Notes: generated from the letters alone by a model not told the origin. 64,000 nucleotides of DNA from Streptomyces sp. CG1 (GCF_041080625.1 NZ_CP163518.1:6503501-6567500); one strand, 5' to 3'. Positions 7,711 to 16,984 are shown, counted from the first letter of the stretch. Numbers and translations: made by a program.

Positions 7711-9464
7711 CAGTACTTACGCTCCATCGGCTGGTAGCGGGTCTGGACGACCGGCTTGTAGTCGAGACGGATGGACTCGGCGCCGTCGTCGCCCACCTCG
7801 CGGTACGCCATGGTGTGGCGCATGAAGTTGACGTCGTCGCGGTTCGGGTAGTCCTCGCGGTAGTGACCGCCGCGGGACTCCTTGCGGGCCAGGGCGGAGA
7901 CGGCCATGACCTCGGCCAGCTCGAGCAGGTTGCCCAGCTCGATGGCCTCCAGCAGGTCCGTGTTGAACCGCTTGCCCTTGTCCTGGATCGCCACGTTCTT
8001 GTAGCGCTCGCGCAGCTCGGCGATCTTCTCGACGGCCGTCTTGATCGTCTGCTCGGTGCGGAACACCATGACGTTGGCGTCCATGGTCTCCTGCAGCTCC
8101 TTGCGGAGCGTGGCCACCCGCTCGGTGCCGGTGGACTCGCGCAGCCGCTCGATCTGCTCGACGACGAACGCCTCCGGGTTCTCCGGCAGCTCGACGAAGT
8201 CCGCCGTGTGGGCGTACTCGGCGGCGGCGATACCGGCCCGGCGGCCGAAGACGTTGATGTCCAGCAGCGAGTTGGTGCCGAGACGGTTGGCGCCGTGCAC
8301 GGAGACACAGGCGACCTCGCCGGCCGCATACAGACCCGGGACGACCGTGGTGTTGTCCGACAGGACCTCACCCTCGACGTTGGTCGGGATGCCGCCCATC
8401 GCGTAGTGCGCGGTCGGCTGGATCGGGATCGGGTCCGTGTACGGCTCGATGCCCAGGTAGGTCCGCGCGAACTCGGTGATGTCCGGCAGCTTGGCGTCCA
8501 GCTGCTCCGGCGGCAGGTGGGTCAGGTCCAGGTAGACGTGGTCGCCCTCGGGACCACAGCCGCGGCCCTCGCGGATCTCCGTGTAGATGGAGCGGGAGAC
8601 CACGTCACGGGACGCGAGGTCCTTCATGACCGGCGCGTACTTCTCCATGAAGCGCTCGCCGTCCTTGTTGCGGAGGATGCCGCCCTCACCACGGGCGCCC
8701 TCCGTCAGCAGGATGCCCATGCGCCAGATGCCGGTCGGGTGGAACTGGAAGAACTCCATGTCCTCCAGCGGCAGCCCGCGGCGGTAGCAGGCCGCCTGGC
8801 CGTCACCCGTCAGGGTGTGCGCGTTGGAGGTCACCTTGAAGAACTTGCCGGTGCCGCCGGAGGCGTAGACGACCGACTTCGCCTGGAAGATGTGGATCTC
8901 ACCGGTGGCCAGCTCGTACGCGACCACACCGGCCGACTTCCTGACCCCGTCGATCTCGGTGATCAGCTGGTCCAGGACGTAGAACTCGTTGAAGAACTCC
9001 ACGCCCTCCTTGACGCAGTTCTGGTACAGCGTCTGGAGGATCATGTGGCCGGTGCGGTCCGCGGCGTAGCAGGACCGGCGGACCGGGGCCTCGCCGTGGT
9101 TGCGGGAGTGACCGCCGAACCGGCGCTGGTCGATGGTGCCGTTCGGCGTCCGGTTGAACGGCAGGCCCATCTTCTCCAGGTCGAGGACGGCGTCGATGGC
9201 CTCCTTCGCCAGGATCTCGGCGGCGTCCTGGTCGACCAGGTAGTCACCGCCCTTGACCGTGTCGAAGGTGTGCCACTCCCAGTTGTCCTCCTCCACGTTG
9301 GCGAGCGCGGCGGCCATACCGCCCTGCGCGGCGCCCGTGTGGGAGCGGGTGGGGTAGAGCTTGGTCAGCACCGCGGTGCGGCTGCGCTTCGTCGACTCGA
9401 TGGCCGCGCGCATGCCCGCGCCACCGGCGCCGACGATGACGGTGTCGTACTTGTGGATCTTCAT
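7710..9464 (-). CDS. sdhA: succinate dehydrogenase flavoprotein subunit
   Basis: 584 residues. It oxidises succinate to fumarate at a covalently bound FAD. Visible features are the dinucleotide-binding GAGGAGMRAAIE near residue 13, the FAD-linking His in RSHTGAAQGGM, the HGANRLGTNSLLDINVFGR block near the end of the FAD domain, and a helical C-terminal domain ending TRYQPMERKY. It sits 19 bases after sdhD and overlaps sdhB by the TGATG junction. Together with sdhB, sdhC and sdhD it forms complex II. Confidence 0.98.
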   Translation of the reverse strand: MKIHKYDTVIVGAGGAGMRAAIESTKRSRTAVLTKLYPTRSHTGAAQGGMAAALANVEEDNWEWHTFDTVKGGDYLVDQDAAEILAKEAIDAVLDLEKMGLPFNRTPNGTIDQRRFGGHSRNHGEAPVRRSCYAADRTGHMILQTLYQNCVKEGVEFFNEFYVLDQLITEIDGVRKSAGVVAYELATGEIHIFQAKSVVYASGGTGKFFKVTSNAHTLTGDGQAACYRRGLPLEDMEFFQFHPTGIWRMGILLTEGARGEGGILRNKDGERFMEKYAPVMKDLASRDVVSRSIYTEIREGRGCGPEGDHVYLDLTHLPPEQLDAKLPDITEFARTYLGIEPYTDPIPIQPTAHYAMGGIPTNVEGEVLSDNTTVVPGLYAAGEVACVSVHGANRLGTNSLLDINVFGRRAGIAAAEYAHTADFVELPENPEAFVVEQIERLRESTGTERVATLRKELQETMDANVMVFRTEQTIKTAVEKIAELRERYKNVAIQDKGKRFNTDLLEAIELGNLLELAEVMAVSALARKESRGGHYREDYPNRDDVNFMRHTMAYREVGDDGAESIRLDYKPVVQTRYQPMERKY

Positions 9465-9483
9465 GATTCTCGCAGCCCCGTGC

Positions 9484-9966
9484 CTAGCGGATGTTCGGGT
9501 CGAAGGTGAAGATCACCAGCGTGCCCAGCAGGATGGTGAACACCGTGGCGGTGTAGAGCAGAGCCTTCAGCCACAGCCGGGTGTTCGGCCGCTCGGCGTA
9601 GTCGTTGATGACCGTGCGCAGGCCGTTGGCGCCGTGCAGCATCGCGAGCCACAGCATCAGCAGGTCCCAGACCTGCCAGAACGGGGACGCCCAGCGGCCG
9701 GCCACGAAGGCGAAACCGATCTTGGAGACACCGCCGTCCAGCACGAGCTGGATCAGCAGGTGGCCGAGGACCAGGACGACCAGCACGACGCCGGACAGGC
9801 GCATGAACAGCCAGGCCGCCAGCTCGAAGTTGCCCCGAGTCGACTTCGGGGTCTTCTTGGTGCGCTTGCGGGGCGCCTCGATCAGCGGGGCCGGGTTGTC
9901 GACGTCGTAGAGCGGGGCGCCCTCGACGGGGCCGACGCCGGCTGCGGTGGTTTCAGTCGTGGACAT
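9484..9966 (-). CDS. sdhD: succinate dehydrogenase membrane anchor subunit SdhD
   Basis: 160 residues with the start ATG at 9966, 5 bases after the sdhC stop. A polar, proline-rich N-terminal stretch of ~45 residues precedes three hydrophobic segments: AAWLFMRLSGVVLVVLVLGH, WDLLMLWLAMLHGANGL and LYTATVFTILLGTLVIF. The His in LGHLLIQL and HGANGLR are candidates for haem or quinone contacts. It anchors SdhAB in the membrane with SdhC. Confidence 0.93.
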   Translation of the reverse strand: MSTTETTAAGVGPVEGAPLYDVDNPAPLIEAPRKRTKKTPKSTRGNFELAAWLFMRLSGVVLVVLVLGHLLIQLVLDGGVSKIGFAFVAGRWASPFWQVWDLLMLWLAMLHGANGLRTVINDYAERPNTRLWLKALLYTATVFTILLGTLVIFTFDPNIR

Positions 9967-9971
9967 CTGCG

Positions 9972-10352
9972 TCAGCTCCCGAACAGGACACGAGCGGCGT
10001 GGCCGAGCACGGGGTAGATCGCGCCGGCCATCAGGACGACCCAGACACCCATCACGGTCCAGAACATCTGCTTCTGGTAGCGCGGGCCCTTCGACCAGAA
10101 GTCGACGGCGATGACGCGCAGGCCGTTGAGCGCGTGGAAGAGGATGGCGGCGACGAGGCCGTACTCCAGCAGCGCGACGATCGGCGTCTTGTACGTGGCT
10201 ACGACCTTGTCGTAGTCCTCGGGGGAGACACGCACGAGAGCGGTGTCCAGCACGTGAACGAACAGGAAGAAGAAAATGAGGACACCGGTGACTCGGTGAG
10301 CCACCCACGACCACATTCCTTCCCGGCCGCGGTACAGCGTTCCAGCCGGCAC
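9972..10352 (-). CDS. sdhC: succinate dehydrogenase cytochrome b556 subunit SdhC
   Basis: 126 residues. The GTG at 10352 was chosen because GGAGGG lies 7 bases upstream and the protein then starts PAGTLYRGREGMWSWVAHRVTG as expected for SdhC. Three TM segments: TGVLIFFFLFVHVLDTALV, IVALLEYGLVAAILFHALNGL and MFWTVMGVWVVLMAGAIYPVL. HRVTG and FHALNGLR hold the conserved His candidates for haem b. It is the first gene of the sdhCDAB operon. Confidence 0.94.
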   Translation of the reverse strand: MPAGTLYRGREGMWSWVAHRVTGVLIFFFLFVHVLDTALVRVSPEDYDKVVATYKTPIVALLEYGLVAAILFHALNGLRVIAVDFWSKGPRYQKQMFWTVMGVWVVLMAGAIYPVLGHAARVLFGS

Positions 10353-10461
10353 GGAAGTCCCTCCGGGAGCGGGGATTGGGGCCGCGCCGGCTTCTCTGTC
10401 GGTCGGGCCCGGCCGGGTACGGTCCACCGGCCCTCAGCATCGTATCCATGCGGTGCGCTGG

Positions 10462-10491
10462 CGCTTACGGGGGGCCTATCTGTGTGATCAA
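10462..10491 (-). promoter_or_regulatory. putative sdh operon promoter
   Basis: On the minus strand, TTGATC (10491-10486) and TAAGCG (10467-10462) are separated by 18 bases, giving a start about 100 bases before sdhC. The fit to the vegetative consensus is moderate. It lies in the gap between sdhC and the UraD-like gene. Confidence 0.35.
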
Positions 10492-10542
10492 ACTGGCATC
10501 GGATGGGCTACTGGCTTGCGGCTAGTGGGGTGGGGTGTCCCG

Positions 10543-11091
10543 TTATTTGCCGACTGCGGGTGCGTTTGGGATGGTCGTGCAGTTCCATGCGCCCCTCAGG
10601 GACGCTGCCAATCTCCCTCTCGCGAGGCGCCGTAGCTCCTCTGCCGCTATGACCCGTTCCTCCTCCGGATCGTTTGTCAATCGTGATCGGATGGCTTCGA
10701 GGGTGTGGCCGAGGACCTCGTTCGGGGGGATGTCGCCCAGATAGATGACGAATGCATGTCCGAATCGAGCCTCGTAGGCGGCGTGAGCGGCGCTCAGGGC
10801 CATGAAGGCGGCGGAGTAGGTGTCCTCGGGCAGCTCGAGCAGAGACTCTCCCGCCAGGGCCTCCGACAGGTCGCCCGGTGACAGGTCGTACGCCGCCTCG
10901 TCCGCCGCGGCCAGGAGGGAGTCCAGGTCGGGATAGGGGCGGTGGTCCGCGATACGGCGGGACCAGCGCAGGCTGTGCAGGCAGTGCAGCAGGAGGGCGC
11001 GGGCCTCGTCGGCGGGGGCGGTGTTGAACGCGTCGAGAGGCTTGGGGAGAGAGGGGAGGCGGTGGGCGGGCAGCGTGGGTCCTCGCGTCAC
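10543..11091 (-). CDS. OHCU decarboxylase (UraD)-like protein lacking the catalytic HP motif
   Basis: 182 residues from a GTG at 11091; no clear RBS, and translation could start nearer LPSLPKPL, where the fold begins. LPSLPKPLDAFNTAPADEARALLLHC and the C-terminal NDPEEERVIAAEELRRLARGRL match the UraD fold of 2-oxo-4-hydroxy-4-carboxy-5-ureidoimidazoline decarboxylase, a late urate-breakdown enzyme. However, the segment that in UraD reads AHPRIG reads LAGESL here, so the catalytic His and its Pro are gone. No other urate gene is nearby. It is probably a divergent, non-decarboxylating paralogue. Confidence 0.72.
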   Translation of the reverse strand: MTRGPTLPAHRLPSLPKPLDAFNTAPADEARALLLHCLHSLRWSRRIADHRPYPDLDSLLAAADEAAYDLSPGDLSEALAGESLLELPEDTYSAAFMALSAAHAAYEARFGHAFVIYLGDIPPNEVLGHTLEAIRSRLTNDPEEERVIAAEELRRLARGRLAASLRGAWNCTTIPNAPAVGK

Positions 11092-11244
11092 ATGCGGTGT
11101 GGCAGGGATGCTGTGAAAGGTGTGTCGTCAGGTTATCGAGAGTGGTCACTGTGTGTCCGTGGGACGCCTGAATTTCACCCGAACGGCAGAGTTTCGGAAC
11201 GGCTGGATGACGGACGGCGTGCGGATCGGTCGTACGTTGGCAGG

Positions 11245-12885
11245 GTGACCCAGCACAAGCGCCGGGCTTCGGCGCAGCAGGTGATACGTAAGCGGGCGGT
11301 GGTGGCCGCCGCGTTCGTCGGGACCGTCGCGCTCGGCACGGGCGTCGGTGTGTGGGCCTCGTCGGGCGGGGGCGGCGGGGCCACGGACGGCGGTGCGCGG
11401 CAGTCGTCGTCCGGCCGGGTGGCCCAAACCGGCGGTGCGGCCACGCCCTCGGCGCAGTCCTATCCGCTGTCCCAGGCGCCGCGCACGATACCCGCGGTGC
11501 GCGCCTTCACTTCGGCGCGCGGGCCCGGCTGGAAGCCGCAGAAGGCGGACCGGGTGGTGGTCGGCGACGGGGAGCTGGCCGGCGCGGGGAAGCTGATAGC
11601 CGGGGAGCTGGGGCTGACCTACGCCGGGCAGAAGGACGATGTGCGGGCGGGTGACGTCCGGCTCGCGCTCGGCGGCGGGGGCGGGAACCAGGAGTCGTAC
11701 GCGATGACCGTCCGCGACGGGCGGGTCGACATCAGCGGGCCGGGCGAGGCGGGGGTGTTCTACGGCACCCGCACGCTGAAGCAGGAGGTCCACGGCGGCG
11801 GTACGGCGCCGGAGGGGGTCGTGCGGGACGAGCCGGCCAAGCCGGTGCGCGGGTTCATGCTGGACATCGCGCGCAAGCCGTTCAGCGAGTCCTGGATCGA
11901 GGACCGGATACGCGAGCTGGGGGACCTGAAGTTCAACGAGCTGGGGCTGCACTTCTCCGACGACCAGGCCTTCCGGATCGAGTCCAGCAGCCATCCCGAG
12001 ATCGTCTCCGCGGACCATCTGACCAAGGCACAGGTCAAGAAGATCGTGGACCTGGCGAACAGCCGGCACATCACCGTCGTACCCGAGATCGACTCGCCGG
12101 GGCATCTGGGTGCCGTCCTCGCCGCCCACCCCGATCTGCAGCTCCGCAACGCGAGCGGGGTCGCCACCAAGGGCGCGATCGACATCTCCAAGCCCGCCTC
12201 CGCGAAGATCGTCGACGATCTGCTGAACGAGTACGCGGGTCTGTTCACCGGCAGCCAGTGGCATCTCGGCGGTGACGAGTACCAGGCGCTGACCGTGAAG
12301 GACCCGCAGGCCTCGTATCCGCAGCTGGCCGCGGCCGCCCGGCAGAAGTACGGCGCCTCCGGCACGGTCGCCGACCTCACCACCGGCTGGCTGAACGACC
12401 GCGCCGGCACCGTCCGCGGCCACGGCAGGACCATGCGGGCCTGGAACGACGGCTTCTACCGCGGGACCTCCGTGCAGGCGGCCAAGGACCTCCAGGTCGC
12501 CTACTGGACCGGCAAGGAGATCGGCGCCCGCCAGCCCGTGGAGTACCTGAGCGCGGGCCGCGAGGTCCTCAACTACAACGACGAGTTCCTCTACTACGTC
12601 CTCGGCCAGCCGCAGACCTTCGTCTATCCGACCGGGCAGCGGATCTACGAGCAGTGGAACGCGCGTGTGCTGCGCGGCACGGCCGCCGTGCCGGCGGGCT
12701 ACGACGGGCAGATCCTCGGCGGCTCGTTCGCGGTGTGGTGCGACTTCCCGAACGCCCAGACCGAGGCCCAGGTCGCGACCGGGATCCGCATGCCGCTGCG
12801 GGCCACGGTGCAGAAGCTGTGGGACCCGGGCAGACCGGCGCTGAACTGGGCCGGCTTCAAGACCCTGGCGAACCGGCTGGGCTGA
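11245..12885 (+). CDS. beta-N-acetylhexosaminidase, GH20
   Basis: 546 residues from the GTG at 11245; it removes terminal GlcNAc/GalNAc from chitin or peptidoglycan fragments. An N-terminal basic stretch and hydrophobic segment (VVAAAFVGTVALGTGVGVWAS, ~19-39) act as signal or anchor, then comes a Gly/Ser-rich linker. The GH20b-type domain ends in GVFYGTRTLKQ, and the catalytic barrel starts near RGFMLDIARKPF. The catalytic pair is D344-E345 in WHLGGDEYQ. The barrel has the usual order of motifs through VWCDFPNAQTEAQV. Divergent from the UraD-like gene. Confidence 0.92.
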   Translation: MTQHKRRASAQQVIRKRAVVAAAFVGTVALGTGVGVWASSGGGGGATDGGARQSSSGRVAQTGGAATPSAQSYPLSQAPRTIPAVRAFTSARGPGWKPQKADRVVVGDGELAGAGKLIAGELGLTYAGQKDDVRAGDVRLALGGGGGNQESYAMTVRDGRVDISGPGEAGVFYGTRTLKQEVHGGGTAPEGVVRDEPAKPVRGFMLDIARKPFSESWIEDRIRELGDLKFNELGLHFSDDQAFRIESSSHPEIVSADHLTKAQVKKIVDLANSRHITVVPEIDSPGHLGAVLAAHPDLQLRNASGVATKGAIDISKPASAKIVDDLLNEYAGLFTGSQWHLGGDEYQALTVKDPQASYPQLAAAARQKYGASGTVADLTTGWLNDRAGTVRGHGRTMRAWNDGFYRGTSVQAAKDLQVAYWTGKEIGARQPVEYLSAGREVLNYNDEFLYYVLGQPQTFVYPTGQRIYEQWNARVLRGTAAVPAGYDGQILGGSFAVWCDFPNAQTEAQVATGIRMPLRATVQKLWDPGRPALNWAGFKTLANRLG

Positions 12886-13025
12886 CGGAGACGAGCGGGG
12901 CGCGCGGGGCCGGGCGAAACCGAGTGGACGTGCGGTGTCGTCCGGTCGTATGTTCCGTTGCTCGCGCGTGCGGCTCGGGGAGAGCCGCACCAACGTCTTC
13001 GTCTTCATCTCCGGGGGAACTCTTC

Positions 13026-13733
13026 ATGACCACGCCCATGCCCGCGCCTGCCTTCGCTCCGGCGCCGCCCGGCGCGTTCCTGCGTTCGCCGGTGGGGCTC
13101 GGCCGGGCCACCGCCGTGCTGCTCGGGCTGGTCATCGCCACCGACCTGTTCGCCGTCTGGGCCGATCTGCAGGAGGCCGGTGTCGCCGGCGATCTCGCGG
13201 ACGGGGTCACCGGTGCCGGTGTGGTGGACCGGGCCGATCACGCCGACCACCTCTACGGCATCGCCGGGATCCTCCAGGGAGTCGTGCTCGTGGCGACGGC
13301 CGTCGTGTTCCTGTGCTGGCTGTGGCGGGCGCGGACCAACGCCGAGGTGTTCGATCCGGCCGGGCAGTCCAGGGCGCGCGGCTGGGCGATCGGCGGCTGG
13401 TTCTGCCCGGTGGTGAACCTGTGGTTCCCGCGCCGGATCGTCCTCGACGTCTGGGACGCCAGCGCGCCATGGGGATCGCGCGTCCGGCACGGACTCGTCA
13501 ACTCCTGGTGGGCGCTGTGGCTGCTCTCCCTCTTCGCCGGCCGGGCCGCGTCCACGATGTACCGGCGGGCGGACAGCGCGGCCCAACTGCGCGACGCCAC
13601 CCGGCAGATGGCGTTCGCCGACGCGGTCGACATCGTGGCGGCCGTGCTCGCCGTCCTCGTCGTCTGCCGGCTGACCGCCATGCAGCACCGCAAGGCCCTC
13701 GCGGGCCTCGCACCGGTCCCGGCCTTTGGCTGA
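13026..13733 (+). CDS. DUF4328 membrane protein
   Basis: 235 residues; ATG at 13026 behind GGGGGAA. The N terminus is Pro/Ala-rich and cytoplasmic-looking, followed by about four TM segments: ATAVLLGLVIATDLFAVWA, GVVLVATAVVFLCWLWRAR, the SWWALWLLSLFAG block and VDIVAAVLAVLVVCRLT. NAEVFDP, RGWAIGGWFCPVVNLWFPRRIV and the C-terminal MQHRKA are hallmarks of DUF4328. Function is unknown. It stands alone between the hexosaminidase and a hypothetical gene. Confidence 0.85.
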   Translation: MTTPMPAPAFAPAPPGAFLRSPVGLGRATAVLLGLVIATDLFAVWADLQEAGVAGDLADGVTGAGVVDRADHADHLYGIAGILQGVVLVATAVVFLCWLWRARTNAEVFDPAGQSRARGWAIGGWFCPVVNLWFPRRIVLDVWDASAPWGSRVRHGLVNSWWALWLLSLFAGRAASTMYRRADSAAQLRDATRQMAFADAVDIVAAVLAVLVVCRLTAMQHRKALAGLAPVPAFG

Positions 13734-13826
13734 AAACCCGCTGCTGTGACACTCCCGCGCCGTCGCACGCAGTAAGGGGAAGTGCGGGCTCCGTACCGGT
13801 CGGCGCCCCGGCGAGGGAGACATTTC

Positions 13827-14387
13827 ATGAGCCTGGTGGAACGGATCGCACAGGCCGACGAACGCGGACTGGCGGCCAGCGGGTTGGCTTGTTTGGACCG
13901 GTGCCTGCCCCTGCTCGGTGCCGACGACGAGCTGCTGCGGCCCCTGTGGGCGAGCCTCGCCGACGGCTCCGGCTGGGGTGCGAGCCTGGAGAAGGCCCGC
14001 GAGGCGCTCGGCGCCGAGGAGCCCGACGACGAGGAGGCGGCGCTGCTGGTCCGCCGGATGCTGCAGGCGGCGCCGGCCGAGCGCACCGCCGCCGCGGTAC
14101 GGCCGTGGGCCGACGCCTGCTCGGTCGCCGCGCTGCGGGTGCATCGGCTGCTCGATCCGGCGGCGGACGGCACGTCGGACGCCGACGGCCTCGATGCCGG
14201 GCGGGCGGGCGACGTGGCGGACCTGCCGCCGCTGGTCGCAGCGGAACTGCGTCGGCAGACGGCCGTACTGGATCTCTTGGCCGAACACGGGCCGCAGGGC
14301 CTGCGCCGCGCGCTGGATCTGTCGATCGAGGGGCGGCGGGTGTTGCGCGCGGTGGTGTCGCGCAGGGCGCGGAGCGAGTCCTGCTGA
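13827..14387 (+). CDS. hypothetical alpha-helical protein
   Basis: 186 residues starting at the ATG at 13827 behind GAGGGAG. It is soluble, Ala/Leu/Glu-rich and predicted all-helical, with no signal peptide or membrane segment and a single Cys pair near residue 26 (LACLDRC). I do not recognise a family. Two conserved-looking helices (SLVERIAQADERGLAASGLA and LPPLVAAELRRQTAVLDLLA) flank a variable middle. It lies 93 bases after the DUF4328 gene on the same strand, with its own RBS. Confidence 0.65.
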   Translation: MSLVERIAQADERGLAASGLACLDRCLPLLGADDELLRPLWASLADGSGWGASLEKAREALGAEEPDDEEAALLVRRMLQAAPAERTAAAVRPWADACSVAALRVHRLLDPAADGTSDADGLDAGRAGDVADLPPLVAAELRRQTAVLDLLAEHGPQGLRRALDLSIEGRRVLRAVVSRRARSESC

Positions 14388-14515
14388 GCCGCACGACCAC
14401 GCGGGTACGGCGATGCTGTGACCGTCCTGCGGTGGACGTGGGGTAGTCCTGCGACGGTTGGCGGAACGTTTCCGGATCGGGTGACGGATGCGCGGGGCCG
14501 GTCGCTCTTCCCTAT

Positions 14516-14917
14516 GTGACAGCCCAGTACGTGACACCACAGCAGGAGACCCGGCCGCAGGCCGCGGCGAAGCCCGTGCGTTGGGCCGCGGACACCGTGG
14601 CGACGATGCGCGAGGGCGCCCGGGTCCGGCTCGACTACTCGGCGCAGAGCCTGTGGCGAGCCGACCGGATGATCGAGGAGATTCGGCGCGAGGGACCGCC
14701 GTACGCCGCCGTCGAGAGCGTGCTGCGGGGTTTCGGCGCCTACGCCGGTGAGGTGATCGTCCGCCAGACCGGCGCCGAGTGGTGGACGACCGGCGGTGAC
14801 CACTGGGTGCGCACCCCCGACGGCCGGCTCTGGGACCCCATCGACGAGGCCCGCCGTGCCTACGGCGGCCACGGCTCGCTGCGCCTGCTGTGCCGTGACG
14901 CGACGGCCCCCCACTGA
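14516..14917 (+). CDS. hypothetical protein, small soluble
   Basis: 133 residues from a GTG at 14516. It has a polar N terminus, then a helical part (ADTVATMREGARVRLDYSAQSLWRADRM) and a Trp-rich end (EWWTTGGDHWVRTPDGRLWDP). The Trp/Gly-rich end resembles small Streptomyces proteins of unknown role. No signal peptide, metal motif or catalytic motif is seen. Confidence 0.6.
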   Translation: MTAQYVTPQQETRPQAAAKPVRWAADTVATMREGARVRLDYSAQSLWRADRMIEEIRREGPPYAAVESVLRGFGAYAGEVIVRQTGAEWWTTGGDHWVRTPDGRLWDPIDEARRAYGGHGSLRLLCRDATAPH

Positions 14918-15140
14918 CCGGCCGGGACGACGGCGCCGAGTGCCAGCCGCGCTCTTCGCCGGAAGCGGCCTGTACGCATGGGTTCCTCGAGGACTCAACC
15001 GTCCCACCCCTGGAAGACGAACGATGACCTCACCTGTCACACAGGCGACACTTCTTCAGCGCAATCGTCCACCAGAACGTCACCGTCCCGTCGGCAAGGG
15101 CCGCCGTCACGCTGTGACACTTCTGTGAGGCCCGGCGCTG

Positions 15141-15875
15141 ATGATCGTGGAGGGCGGAGACACGGCCGGTGCGTGTCGGACCGTGACGGCGGCGCCACGC
15201 AGTGGCCGTGAACTGGGCACGAACGAGGACGTCTTGGGCCAGGGAGGGGAACCCCGGCGCGCACAGCCGCGGGACGGGGAGCTGGGCGCGGCCGTCGCGC
15301 GCGCCCAGGACGGTGACGAGACCGCCTTCGCGGTGGCCTACCGGATCGTGCAACCCGGCCTGCTCGGCTATCTGCGGGGCCTGGTCGGCGAGGACGCCGA
15401 GGACGTGGCCGCCGACGCCTGGCTGGAGATCGCCCGCGACCTCGGCCGGTTCCAGGGCGACGGCGCCGGCTTCCGCGGCTGGACCGCGACCATCGCCCGG
15501 CACCGCGCCCTGGACCATCTGCGCCGCCGGCGGGTACGGCCCCGCATCGCGCCGCTCGAGCAGGACGCGCTGGAGCTGCCCGGTCGGCTGAGCACGCACG
15601 ACCAGGCCCTGGAGACACTGTCCACCGAGCGGGCGCTGGACCTCGTGCGCAGCCTGCCGCGCGACCAGGCCGAGGCCGTGCTGCTGCGGGTGGTCGTCGG
15701 CCTCGACGGCCCGGCCGCCGCACGCGTCCTCGGTAAGCGCCCCGGCGCCGTCCGCACGGCCGCGCACCGCGGGCTGAAACGCCTCGCCCGGAACCTGGGC
15801 GGCCAGCGCGCCGCGTATGAAGGCGGCGAAGGTGTGACGGATGACGGCCCTCGCACGCTGGGTGAGTCGACATGA
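15141..15875 (+). CDS. ECF-type RNA polymerase sigma factor (module 1)
   Basis: Up to 244 residues. Sigma2 region: AYRIVQPGLLGYLRGLVG, AEDVAADAWLEIARDLGRF, FRGWTATIARHRALDHLRRR. Sigma4 region: LVRSLPRDQAEAVLLRVVVGLDGPAAARVLGKRPGAVRTAAHRGLKRLA. It should direct polymerase to a small set of promoters. The start is uncertain: ATG 15141, GTG 15183 or TTG 15234. The TTG matches the start of the paralogue at 27400 and has GAGGA just upstream. The gene is followed after 114 bases by a one-pass membrane protein, and the pair is duplicated at 27.4-29.1 kb. Confidence 0.87.
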   Translation: MIVEGGDTAGACRTVTAAPRSGRELGTNEDVLGQGGEPRRAQPRDGELGAAVARAQDGDETAFAVAYRIVQPGLLGYLRGLVGEDAEDVAADAWLEIARDLGRFQGDGAGFRGWTATIARHRALDHLRRRRVRPRIAPLEQDALELPGRLSTHDQALETLSTERALDLVRSLPRDQAEAVLLRVVVGLDGPAAARVLGKRPGAVRTAAHRGLKRLARNLGGQRAAYEGGEGVTDDGPRTLGEST

Positions 15876-15989
15876 ACGGCGCCGACCGTTACCCGTACGG
15901 ACACGGGGAAAACATCGGTCCCGGACCCGTTACGAGGTCCGGGAGGAGGTCGCGCGTCTCCGGTACGCCGGAAGAGGACGGGAACAGGC

Positions 15990-16835
15990 ATGGGTGAACG
16001 GCACAGCGGCGACGGTCCCTTCAGTCGTCGGCACGGGCACCCCGGCGGCACCCTCTCCGCACCGGACCACTTCGCGGGACACCTCACGGCCTCCGGCTTC
16101 GAGGCGCGGCTCGCCGCCGCCCTGTGCGCCGGCGGCGTCGACGCTGGTGCCGAGCGCCGCGCGGTGGCCGCTTTCCGGGCCGCCCGTGAGACACAGGCGT
16201 CCGCCGCGCGCACTCGGCGCCGGGACGACTGGCGGCCCGCCGCGCCGAGCCGCGGGCGGCGCTCGCTGCGGGTGACGCTCTCGGTGGCGTGCGCGAGCCT
16301 CGCGCTGGGCGGTGTCGCCGTCGCGGCGATCGGCTCCGCCCGGCCGGGCTCGGACGACCGGCACGACACCCCGCGCCCGGCCCGCCCGTCGGCGAGCGGC
16401 CCGCTCCGGCCGGGCGCTCCCGGTGCGTCCGCCGGGACCACCGGACCGGGACCGGCGAGCCCGTCCGCCCGCCCGCAGCATCCGGCCACCGCGCGGGACA
16501 CCGTGGCCCACTGCCGCACCTATGAGCGGGCCGGGGAACGGGGCGGCGCGCTGGGCTCGGCTGCCTGGCGGCGGCTCGTCGCGGCGGCGGGCGGCGCGGA
16601 CAAGGTCGCGGCCTACTGCGTGGCCCAGGTGGCGAACGACACAGCCGGCGATGGTCAAACGGCCGGAAAAGACTCCAAGTCAGGTAAGCCGGGTGCCAAG
16701 TCGGAGTCGGGCGACGGCAGCTCGAAGCGGAAGCCGGTGACGGGGAAAGCGAAGCCGGACGCGGGGAGCGGGGAGTCCGCCACGGGCAACGCCAAGCGGG
16801 GCGACGGGAAGGCGAAGGCCGCCAACGGCGGCTGA
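15990..16835 (+). CDS. single-pass membrane protein, putative anti-sigma/sensor of module 1
   Basis: 281 residues. The cytoplasmic part (~1-88) holds FEARLAAALCAGGVDAGAERRAVAAFRAARE, one TM segment follows (LRVTLSVACASLALGGVAVAAIG), then a Pro/Ser/Gly-rich outer region with a helical piece carrying two Cys (AHCRTYE and AAYCVAQV, 38 apart), and a Lys/Ser/Gly-rich tail. Its place right after the ECF sigma gene and the same layout in the paralogue at 28062 suggest it holds or senses for the sigma factor. No zinc-anti-sigma HxxxCxxC motif is present, so the anti-sigma role is inferred only. Confidence 0.68.
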   Translation: MGERHSGDGPFSRRHGHPGGTLSAPDHFAGHLTASGFEARLAAALCAGGVDAGAERRAVAAFRAARETQASAARTRRRDDWRPAAPSRGRRSLRVTLSVACASLALGGVAVAAIGSARPGSDDRHDTPRPARPSASGPLRPGAPGASAGTTGPGPASPSARPQHPATARDTVAHCRTYERAGERGGALGSAAWRRLVAAAGGADKVAAYCVAQVANDTAGDGQTAGKDSKSGKPGAKSESGDGSSKRKPVTGKAKPDAGSGESATGNAKRGDGKAKAANGG

Positions 16836-16940
16836 ACGAGGGCGGTTTCGGCCCGCTGAGGCAACGGCCGGAGGCTGGGGGAGGGGCGCGTTGATCACGG
16901 AGTCGGAGATCCGCTCGGTGGGGCGTGGGGTGGGCATGGG

Positions 16941-16974
16941 CCGGGCCGGACACCGCGCGTGGTGTCCGGCCCGG
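16941..16974. terminator. bidirectional terminator hairpin
   Basis: Perfect 14-bp stem (16941-16954 with 16961-16974) and a 6-base loop GCGCGT. It lies between the convergent module-1 membrane protein (ends 16835) and the FG-GAP gene (ends 16985), only 10 bases past the latter. It probably stops transcription from both sides. Confidence 0.75.
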
Positions 16975-16984
16975 GGACCGGAGA

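Noticed and set aside
7815..9509. Long open frame (564 codons) antisense to sdhA
   Set aside because: Mirror of high third-position GC in sdhA; residues are Val/Arg/Leu/Asp-biased with no domain.
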